Of a stretch of 45,452 bases of DNA, positions 26,701 to 31,662 are shown piece by piece. Each line of letters begins with the position of its first letter. The stretch's first letter is position 1. A program made the position numbers and the translations under genes. The DNA is from Prevotellaceae bacterium UBA6974 (lineage in GTDB: Bacteria; Bacteroidota; Bacteroidia; Bacteroidales; Bacteroidaceae), in NCBI GenBank assembly GCA_002450165.1, contig DJYQ01000032.1:12052-57503 (forward strand). Direction: 5' to 3'. The notes under the pieces are model-generated. The model saw nothing but the letters and a program-made list of their open reading frames with translations, made no database searches and was not told the DNA's origin.

Positions 26701-27464
26701 CAACATCATATTCGGACAAGGGACATGTAGTAGCCCTGTATCAGCATCAGATGACGAAACCCACCAAGCTTGCAGACTTGCCTGCGACTGGACAAAAGGC
26801 CAAGGACGCCTTCGGCTTGCAGTTTGATATACAGAACAACCGATGGATTGAGAATGACCGTTGGGGATGGGCAGATGCCAAGGCAAAGGCAGACTGCGAA
26901 ATCAGTTACGAGCAATTGCAGGGCAATGCCGTAGATGTGACCGTCAGGATTACCCCCAGGGACGGCGAGTTGCGCCGTGCAGGCGTGGCATGTAAGCTGG
27001 ATTATAGGCTCAGTAACATTCAATGGTACGGATTCGGACCGTTCGAGAACTACCCCGACCGTCACGCTGGCGTAGTCATGGGACGTTACAGCAGTGACCA
27101 GCAAACAGTTGCCCAGGACAAGAACACTCCATTGAATACCGCTCGGTGGAACGAGCCGTACATCAAGCCCCAGCAGACAGGCGACCGCTTTGCCCGCGAG
27201 ATTATCCTGAAGGATGCCCAGGGTCACGGTTACAAGATAGAGTGCCCCCAGGGACTCTATTTCAGCGCCAACCGATACACCGACGCAGACCTAAAGGATG
27301 CCCAGCACCAGTGGGAACTGAAACAAGAGCCCTACATATGGCTGCAGCTTGACAGCGAACTGCGCGGACTGGGCAACGCATCCTGCGGACCCGGCCCCAT
27401 GAAGCAATATACCATACCTGCCAACAAGCCCATTACCTTCCGCTTCAGGGTTACAAGACTGTAA
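23778..27464 (+). CDS. Secreted GH2 beta-galactosidase with N-terminal trefoil-like module
   Basis: The protein has 1228 residues with signal peptide MKRLSLTLCLLVGIMTMTAQ. Residues about 22-275 look like a ricin-type beta-trefoil: three repeats end in W-I motifs (QKWILTP, QYWSIKTY, SSWFTIEQ), with GNGDDGGNGTKIRV between. From about residue 310 the LacZ architecture follows: jelly roll (SLDGTWDFWF), Ig-like domain, TIM barrel with acid/base Glu739 (WSMGNEAGAG) and nucleophile Glu807 (PMFLCEYAHAMGN), then Bgal_small_N (WYGFGPFENYPDR). It hydrolyses terminal beta-galactosides outside the cytoplasm. It is about 200 residues longer than E. coli LacZ because of the N-terminal module. Confidence 0.93.
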   Translation: MKRLSLTLCLLVGIMTMTAQSFRKGALYKVEGIPTEYKGQLFIMDELSGSWRFIDPFRHVALRVGEKGMEYGEVNGSDELQKWILTPQSGGRYSAVPANKPSFRSLEKGIVITESAQFGSDDNSTYRIRSVADQSLVLGNGDDGGNGTKIRVEKMDSLNRGQYWSIKTYYNSNPVNHLIGGAFYDSHFDDGGDNRSITELIQWQANPQRPGNALMQIQAVEGRKGIYRFTSVNKKKMFSVSDNGRLAIVDINNEDRSSWFTIEQVKKPKIASPIWEDETVFAINRLPCVATYMPYASSREMHADKAYYQTPWTEPRSSLYHSLDGTWDFWFTAVPQKGKDVLTGDVEVMDIPAFRNAMAASTAAVKPDRIPVPSCWEMLGYDRPIYCNVEYPHSNTPPYIKARPGYNDAGKNYAVNPVGTYHRTFYVPKEWLGRRTIIHFGGIYSSAQVWVNGNYVGYTQGSNNVAEFDLSKYLKEGDNDLIVQVHRWCDGSYLECQDMFRMSGIFRSVYIYNVPFHSIRNHIIRTLPAGNGKWTVTVSVDQDVKAKAMLYGTNGKLIDSRPIKDRKAEFSVLNPQLWSAETPDLYTLDIIQYDENDVEQMAFSTKVGIRNVEIRKSNGGALLYVNGKRIMLKGTNRHDSDPATGRTVSVESMQRDVVMMKQNNINTIRTSHYPNDARMYAMFDYYGLYCCDEADNEDHANQAISGWASWIPAMEDRITSLVSRDINHPSVIMWSMGNEAGAGSNFKNCYDVAKRLDPTRPVHYEGTRIDKDYGGSAYSDFYSKMYPSMEWMARNTNNLDKPMFLCEYAHAMGNAIGNLPEYMQSMEESNSTIGGCIWDWVDQAIYEPNQLKQGVRKLHTGYDFPGPHQGNFCSNGIVTAERDYTAKLAEVKGAYQYVDFSVSGQQLTVRNKYAFRSLKGLDLEIQLRDNGYVVKKKTIHLPDVQPGETYTVACPSLAKPKGETVMVCLVRDTNSTSYSDKGHVVALYQHQMTKPTKLADLPATGQKAKDAFGLQFDIQNNRWIENDRWGWADAKAKADCEISYEQLQGNAVDVTVRITPRDGELRRAGVACKLDYRLSNIQWYGFGPFENYPDRHAGVVMGRYSSDQQTVAQDKNTPLNTARWNEPYIKPQQTGDRFAREIILKDAQGHGYKIECPQGLYFSANRYTDADLKDAQHQWELKQEPYIWLQLDSELRGLGNASCGPGPMKQYTIPANKPITFRFRVTRL

Positions 27465-27498
27465 CAGATTTGGTTATCCACTAAATATAATGTAGTTG

Positions 27499-27621
27499 AC
27501 CAAAACCTAACAAAACCACCTTTCTGAGCCTGACGCTCCTATCGTAGCATAAAACACCATCAGTAATAATCCTGCTTGTGAACAAGTTTGACTCACAGAC
27601 AGCCTTATTACTAATGGTGTT
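27499..27621. repeat. Dispersed repeat copy 1 with long inverted repeat
   Basis: Bases 27499-27575 align without gaps to 45376-45452 at the right end of the window (63 of 77 identical by hand count; about 48 of the last 52). Within this copy AACACCATCAGTAATAA (27553-27569) and TTATTACTAATGGTGTT (27605-27621) are complementary at 16 of 17 positions with a 35-nt loop. A small GAGC-n5-GCTC hairpin upstream is kept in both copies. It begins 34 bp past the lacZ stop. It may act as a terminator or mRNA 3'-end stabiliser, or be a REP-like element. Confidence 0.8.
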
Positions 27622-27665
27622 ATCCTTATCAGGATTACGGCTCATAAAGGAAAAACAAGAAAAAA

Positions 27666-27727
27666 GTTTACGGTTTACCGTTTACGGTTTAAGGGGTTAG
27701 CGTGTAGCGGTTAGGGGTTAGCGGTTG
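27666..27727 (+). repeat. Heptamer repeat tract GTTTACG/GTTAGCG
   Basis: There are four units of the form GTTTACG, two extra Gs, then four units of the form GTTAGCG (one degenerate, TGTAGCG). A shorter run of the first heptamer occurs in inverted orientation at 29188-29207. Simple tracts of this kind occur in Bacteroidales intergenic DNA; no function is known to me. Confidence 0.8.
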
Positions 27728-27912
27728 TTTTTTCGGTTTTGCCTCGGATGATGTCTGTAGTTGCGATAGCAACGGGTTATGATGTCAGGGATTGTGCAAG
27801 AGCTTGTTCTTAGGCATAAACTCTATGACATCGGAACTGAGGTTCGCAGAACCAGGACATCAGTAGAGGATGTTTTTATGGTTTTAGTTAAAGCCGCATT
27901 AGGTCGCATATT

Positions 27913-27978
27913 GAGTTACCCACTAACTCTAATAGAGTTTCCCACTAAGTCTAATATAGTTACCCACTAACTCTAACA
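27913..27978 (+). repeat. 22-bp tandem array A (3 units)
   Basis: Three contiguous 22-bp units begin at 27913, 27935 and 27957. Each has the form GAGTT-(A/T)CCCACT-AACTC plus a 5-bp spacer TAATA or similar; unit 2 has AAGTC and unit 3 has TAGTT. GAGTT and AACTC are inverted repeats, so each unit is a small palindrome. 22 is not a multiple of three, arguing against a coding origin. Confidence 0.85.
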
Positions 27979-28025
27979 GGCTTGCTATAGCAACTGATTT
28001 TGGTAATCCACGCGAAACTTTCTCT

Positions 28026-28113
28026 CAACCGACCAGTGTCAACCATCCAACCGACCAGCGTCAATCAATCAACTGATGCGCATCATTCAGTCAATTCATG
28101 CGCTTTGCAAGCG
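28026..28113 (+). repeat. 22-bp periodic array B (2 + 2 units)
   Basis: Four abutting 22-bp segments begin at 28026, 28048, 28070 and 28092, each starting CAAC or CAAT. The first two are 18/22 identical (CAACCGACCAG-core). The last two share CAAxTxATGCGC over their first half and then diverge. The period is the same as in arrays A and C, but the sequence is unrelated. Confidence 0.7.
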
Positions 28114-28145
28114 GAAGCCAATAACAACATTTTCGAATTACTACT

Positions 28146-28200
28146 GAAACTCCGTCGAGTTAGTACTAAAACTCTTTTGAGTTAGTACTGAAACTCAAAA
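28146..28200 (-). repeat. 22-bp tandem array C, inverted relative of array A (2.5 units)
   Basis: Units begin at 28146 and 28168, with a half unit at 28190. Read on the minus strand each is GAGTT-T(C/T)AGTACT-AACTC plus a 4-bp spacer. Array A on the plus strand shares GAGTT at the start and ACTAACTC at the end of each core. Arrays A and C therefore form a large inverted pair around array B. Confidence 0.85.
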
Positions 28201-28293
28201 CTGTATATGTTTAACGTTTGGGATAAATCAACAACAATAACACAGTTGGTCAGCACCAATTTTGCCCTGGTAGAAAAAATGCAAAGTATAGTG

Positions 28294-28323
28294 TTGTACG
28301 TATTATAAAAAATATTAACTTTG
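28294..28323 (+). promoter_or_regulatory. Bacteroidetes-type promoter in the island
   Basis: TTG at 28294-28296, 19 bp, then TAACTTTG at 28316-28323. It fits TTTG-N19/21-TAnnTTTG well. The predicted start is near 28330, about 170 bp upstream of the ATG of the membrane protein gene. Confidence 0.75.
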
Positions 28324-28329
28324 TATCGT

Positions 28330-28420
28330 CCTCACGCCGGAAGTGGTGTAAAAGCCACTGGGGAAGCCATTAGGAAGGAGTTCTTTATGGCGGTGTGGGA
28401 CACCATAGATATGAAGAATG
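28330..28420 (+). ncRNA. Candidate structured leader or small RNA
   Basis: Directly after the promoter, three successive hairpins can form: AGTGG/CCACT (28342-28346 with 28355-28359), GCCAT/ATGGC (28366-28370 with 28387-28391) and GGTGT-GGG-ACACC (28392-28404). I could not match them to a known riboswitch class. They may be a cis-acting leader of the gene at 28503 or an independent RNA. A 14-mer within it (GGTGTAAAAGCCAC) recurs at 28993-29006. Confidence 0.35.
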
Positions 28421-28502
28421 GTCATTGTTGGAATGAATTAATGTAGTCAAAAGCATTGGTCAGATCTTAATTGATTTACAATTATTATATAAAAATATTG
28501 AC

Positions 28503-28904
28503 ATGGATACACTTTTAAATTTATATCCCATTCAAGGTGTGGTTATTACACTACTTGGCATTGTTTACTCATTTTTTCCCAAGAAATGGTTAGGAGGTCA
28601 GCGAAATGAGTATATTCACTTTGCTCTTATAGCATACAGTTTATGGTGGGCAGTATTTATGGTGGCACGTGCAATCGTGCAGTGCTTAGGAAATCGTGTG
28701 ATGGATTCGTTAGGTGATGACGCTTGGGCTGTGCTGTTCTATTATGGTCTGATTCTTTGGATTGGTTTAGCCTCGATGTTCCTTCCATTCCCTCGTGTCA
28801 AAACCAACCGACATTTTCAGTTTCTGACGATAGGATTCGTCCTCCTCAGTCTATTCCTTTTGCTCGGCACTTGGATTGTTGTGATGCTTAGTGGTGGCAT
28901 GTAA
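28503..28904 (+). CDS. Four-helix membrane protein of unknown function
   Basis: This 133-residue protein has four predicted membrane segments: GVVITLLGIVYSFF, HFALIAYSLWWAVFMVARAIV, AVLFYYGLILWIGLASMFLPF and FLTIGFVLLSLFLLLGTWIVVML. The short loops are basic on the presumed cytoplasmic side (PKKWLGGQRNE, RVKTNRH). No enzymatic motif is seen. There is a good promoter 180 bp upstream but no partner gene. The surrounding DNA is repeat-rich and A/T-rich compared with its neighbours, which fits acquired or relic DNA. I do not recognise the family. Confidence 0.7.
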   Translation: MDTLLNLYPIQGVVITLLGIVYSFFPKKWLGGQRNEYIHFALIAYSLWWAVFMVARAIVQCLGNRVMDSLGDDAWAVLFYYGLILWIGLASMFLPFPRVKTNRHFQFLTIGFVLLSLFLLLGTWIVVMLSGGM

Positions 28905-28980
28905 GTTCACACTCTTTTCGTGGATTATCCCTACATCTTTCTACGATAGCCCTGCTATATTTAACTTTCAACCGATTTTA

Positions 28981-29190
28981 GTCGTAACACAAGGTGTAAA
29001 AGCCACACTGTATGTAGCAGAGGCTGCAGTTAGTGACTGCCAGTCCACCAGTCCCAGGAGTCCGTTTTGCAACATCCAGGGCATTGACGTAGGAGTAGTA
29101 GGTCTCCCAGGTGATGCCAACCAAAATGGCATAATCAGGATTGCTGACGTGACCAAGATATTGGATATTATGGCCAACGGTGGCGAGTAA
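28981..29190 (+). pseudogene. C-terminal relic of a dockerin-like exported protein
   Basis: About 70 in-frame codons end in PGDANQNGIIRIADVTKILDI-MANGGE and a TAA. The D-x-N-x-N-G-x-x-x-x-x-D spacing followed by a helix is a type I dockerin-like calcium-binding repeat, which in Bacteroidales often closes large secreted proteins. The rest of such a protein is absent; upstream sequence in this frame has no signal peptide or recognisable domain. It is most simply the 3' remnant of a deleted gene, and the membrane protein gene ends 77 bp before it. Confidence 0.6.
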
Positions 29191-29207
29191 ACTGTAAACC
29201 GTAAACG
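29188..29207 (-). repeat. Inverted counterpart of the heptamer tract
   Basis: TAAACTG-TAAACCG-TAAACG; on the minus strand this is CGTTTACGGTTTACAGTTTA, the same heptamer as at 27666-27693 but in opposite orientation. It overlaps the stop codon of the dockerin-like relic and abuts the kbl terminator. Confidence 0.7.
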
Positions 29208-29209
29208 AC

Positions 29210-29243
29210 AAATCGCCTGTTGGTTGAAACCAGCAGGCGATTT
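29210..29243. terminator. Bidirectional terminator hairpin downstream of kbl
   Basis: AAATCGCCTG and CAGGCGATTT form a perfect 10-bp stem, with TTGGTT/AACCA pairing inside. The A/T ends supply T runs in both directions. It lies 25 bp past the kbl stop (minus strand) and just after the relic (plus strand). Confidence 0.85.
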
Positions 29244-29267
29244 GACTTATTAATTAAGGATTGATGT

Positions 29268-30455
29268 TTACTTCAATACACCCAGTTCCTTTCCGACCTT
29301 GATAAATGCTGCGATGCACTTGTCCAGGTGCTCACGTTCGTGACCGGCAGAAATCTGCACTCGGATACGAGCCTGTCCCTGAGGAACGACGGGATAGTAG
29401 AATCCTGTCACGTATATACCTTCCTCTTGCAATGCAGCAGCATATTTCTGTGACAGCGGAGCATCGTACAGCATTACGGCACAGATGGCAGACTGTGTAG
29501 GTTTGATGTCAAAACCTGCCTCTATCATCTTTGTGCGGAAATACTCGACGTTGGCAACCAGTTTGTCATGAATCTCATTGCTCTCGTCCAGGATGCGGAA
29601 TGTCTCGATGGCTGCACCTACGACTGAAGGTGGTATAGAGTTCGAGAACAGATAAGGACGGCTGCGCTGGCGCAGCATGTCGATAATTTCCTTGCGACCG
29701 GTAGTAAATCCGCCCACAGCACCGCCAAATGCCTTACCCAGCGTACCTGTGTAGATGTCAACACGACCGTAGGTGTTGTAGAATTCGCTTACACCGCGGC
29801 CAGTAGCACCTACGACACCTGCCGAGTGAGACTCGTCAACCATCACCAGGGCATCATATTTCTCAGCCAGGTCACAAATCTTGTCCATTGGCGCAACATT
29901 GCCGTCCATCGAGAATACACCATCTGTCACGATGATGCGGAAACGCTGTTCCTGGGCAGCCTGCAGCTGTTTCTCCAAGTCCTCCATGTCAGCATTTGCA
30001 TAGCGATATCGCTTTGCCTTGCACAGACGTACGCCGTCAATGATTGACGCATGGTTCAGTGCATCCGAGATAATTGCGTCATCAGCTGTCAGTAACGGCT
30101 CAAACACACCTCCGTTAGCATCAAAACATGCTGCGTACAGGATAGTGTCCTCGGTCTTGAAGAAACGGCTGATGGCAGCCTCCAATTCCTTGTGTGTGTC
30201 CTGTGTTCCGCAGATAAAACGAACGGACGACATACCGTAGCCGCGTCTGTCCATCATATCCTTTGCTGCCTTGATCAGGCGTGGATTGTTGGAAAGTCCC
30301 AAATAGTTGTTTGCGCAGAAGTTCAGTACTTCCTTGCCGGCAACCTGAATCGCTGCCTGCTGCGGTCCCTCAATCAAGCGTTCGTTCTTGTACAGACCTG
30401 CTTCCTTGATTGCTGTCAGCTCGTTCTGAAGATGTTCTTTAAATTTACCGTACAT
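29268..30455 (-). CDS. kbl: 2-amino-3-ketobutyrate CoA ligase (glycine C-acetyltransferase)
   Basis: This 395-residue PLP enzyme of the alpha-oxoamine synthase family has the PLP lysine at Lys241 (GTLGKAFGGAVGG), Asp/His at VDESHSAG (207-213), and CANNYLGLSNNP near residue 48. It converts 2-amino-3-ketobutyrate plus CoA to glycine and acetyl-CoA. The partner dehydrogenase that makes this unstable intermediate is divergently transcribed next door. Length matches Kbl (about 398) rather than BioF or Spt homologues. Confidence 0.95.
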   Translation of the reverse strand: MYGKFKEHLQNELTAIKEAGLYKNERLIEGPQQAAIQVAGKEVLNFCANNYLGLSNNPRLIKAAKDMMDRRGYGMSSVRFICGTQDTHKELEAAISRFFKTEDTILYAACFDANGGVFEPLLTADDAIISDALNHASIIDGVRLCKAKRYRYANADMEDLEKQLQAAQEQRFRIIVTDGVFSMDGNVAPMDKICDLAEKYDALVMVDESHSAGVVGATGRGVSEFYNTYGRVDIYTGTLGKAFGGAVGGFTTGRKEIIDMLRQRSRPYLFSNSIPPSVVGAAIETFRILDESNEIHDKLVANVEYFRTKMIEAGFDIKPTQSAICAVMLYDAPLSQKYAAALQEEGIYVTGFYYPVVPQGQARIRVQISAGHEREHLDKCIAAFIKVGKELGVLK

Positions 30456-30501
30456 AATTGTTATGTTTATAGATTATGGTTTGACTTGCAATTGTACAGG
30501 G

Positions 30502-30532
30502 CAAATTTAGTGTAATATTTACAAAAAAACAA
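30502..30532 (-). promoter_or_regulatory. kbl promoter
   Basis: The minus strand reads TTG (30530-30532), 20 bp, TAAATTTG (30502-30509). The -7 box is 47 bp before the kbl ATG. It lies back to back with the tdh promoter, 8 bp apart. Confidence 0.7.
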
Positions 30533-30540
30533 GTATTTTG

Positions 30541-30571
30541 TTTGATAATTCAATTACAATGTGTAATTTTG
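30541..30571 (+). promoter_or_regulatory. tdh promoter (TTTG-N19-TAATTTTG)
   Basis: TTTG at 30541-30544 and TAATTTTG at 30564-30571, 19 bp apart. The -7 box ends 52 bp before the tdh ATG. An AAAGGAAA stretch precedes the start codon. Confidence 0.8.
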
Positions 30572-30623
30572 CCGACGTTTGTAAAGACACTTTATAAGAC
30601 TAATAACGAAAAGGAAATACGAG

Positions 30624-31580
30624 ATGAAGAATATTTTAATCATCGGTGCAACCGGTCAGATTGGCTCCGAGCTTACAATGAACCTGCGTTCTGTTTATGG
30701 TAATCAGCATGTTGTCGCAGGTTATATTAAGGGAGCTGAACCCAAAGGTGAGCTTCTGGAGAGCGGACCAGCCGAGATTTGCGACATTACAAACGCACAA
30801 AATATTGCGGATGTTGTAAAGAAGTTCAATATTGACACTATCTATAACCTTGCAGCCCTGTTGTCTGTAGTTGCCGAGGGCAAACCCATTTTGGCCTGGC
30901 ATATAGGTATAGATGGCCTGTGGAATGTCCTGGAGGTAGCCCGCGAGAATGGATGTGCAGTGTTCACACCTTCGTCAATCGGTTCCTTCGGCCCCGGTAC
31001 ACCTGCATACAAGACACCGCAGGACACCATCCAGCGTCCAAAGACAATTTACGGAATATCCAAGGTGACAGGCGAACTGCTCTCGGACTACTACTTCAAC
31101 AAGTATGGTGTTGATACACGTTCGGTACGTTTCCCGGGTTTGATTAGCAACGTAACACCTCCAGGAGGCGGTACTACCGACTATGCAGTAGATATCTACT
31201 ACAGCGCAGTCAGGGGAGAAAAATTCATCTGTCCCATTGCACAGGGAACCTTCATGGACATGATGTATATGCCCGATGCCCTTAATGCATGCGTCCAGCT
31301 TATGGAAGCAGATCCTGCACGTCTCGTTCACCGCAACAGCTTCAATATTGCAAGCATGTCGTTCGAACCGAACCAGATATACGAGACAATCCGCGAGGAA
31401 CTGCCAGGCTTCCAGATGGAATATCAGGTCGATCCCCTCAAGCAGAGCATAGCCAGCAGCTGGCCAGATTGCCTTGATGACATGTGTGCACGCAAGGAAT
31501 GGGACTGGAAACCACAGTTCGACCTGCACAGCATGACATTGGATATGTTGGATAAGCTGAGTGCCCGACTGAAGGCGTAA
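30624..31580 (+). CDS. tdh: L-threonine 3-dehydrogenase, SDR type
   Basis: The protein has 318 residues. It has the Rossmann NAD motif GATGQIG (8-14), the NLAALLS loop, the SIGSFGPGTP substrate loop, and the SDR catalytic pair Tyr143/Lys147 (YGISK). GLISNVTPPGGGTTDYAVDIY is typical of the short-chain TDH group (UDP-galactose-epimerase-like) found in bacteria without the zinc enzyme. It oxidises threonine to 2-amino-3-ketobutyrate, which kbl then cleaves. The divergent arrangement with kbl supports the assignment. Confidence 0.93.
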   Translation: MKNILIIGATGQIGSELTMNLRSVYGNQHVVAGYIKGAEPKGELLESGPAEICDITNAQNIADVVKKFNIDTIYNLAALLSVVAEGKPILAWHIGIDGLWNVLEVARENGCAVFTPSSIGSFGPGTPAYKTPQDTIQRPKTIYGISKVTGELLSDYYFNKYGVDTRSVRFPGLISNVTPPGGGTTDYAVDIYYSAVRGEKFICPIAQGTFMDMMYMPDALNACVQLMEADPARLVHRNSFNIASMSFEPNQIYETIREELPGFQMEYQVDPLKQSIASSWPDCLDDMCARKEWDWKPQFDLHSMTLDMLDKLSARLKA

Positions 31581-31608
31581 CACACCTCAACAATATAAAC
31601 AACAAGTA

Positions 31609-31644
31609 AGCCCCAGTTCCACAAGGACCTGGGGCTATTCTTTT
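31609..31644 (+). terminator. Terminator of tdh
   Basis: AGCCCCAG and CTGGGGCT form an 8-bp stem (extended inward by GTTCC/GGAC), followed by ATTCTTTT on the plus strand, 28 bp past the tdh stop. Confidence 0.88.
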
Positions 31645-31662
31645 GTTGGCAGGCAGCGTATG

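Larger units (their letters stand above)
27728..28293. other. Noncoding island core: no credible gene, rich in short repeats and hairpins
   Basis: No convincing gene is seen. Short open frames (27779-27970, 28000-28185) run through the repeats and have no recognisable domains. The region contains the hairpins GTTGC-GATA-GCAAC (27760-27773) and GGTTC-GCA-GAACC (27841-27853), the palindrome TTGCTATAGCAA (27982-27993), and three 22-bp-periodic arrays listed separately. It separates the lacZ unit from a promoter at 28294. Confidence 0.6.

Noticed and set aside
27779..28185. Two short plus-strand frames of about 60 codons in the island
   Set aside because: They run through the 22-bp repeat arrays, lack start signals and resemble nothing known.
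27913..28200. CRISPR array
   Set aside because: The repeats abut without unique spacers, units are too short and partly divergent, and no cas gene is present.
28330..28420. Cobalamin, SRP RNA or c-di-GMP riboswitch
   Set aside because: Some short resemblances were noted, but the required conserved cores are absent.
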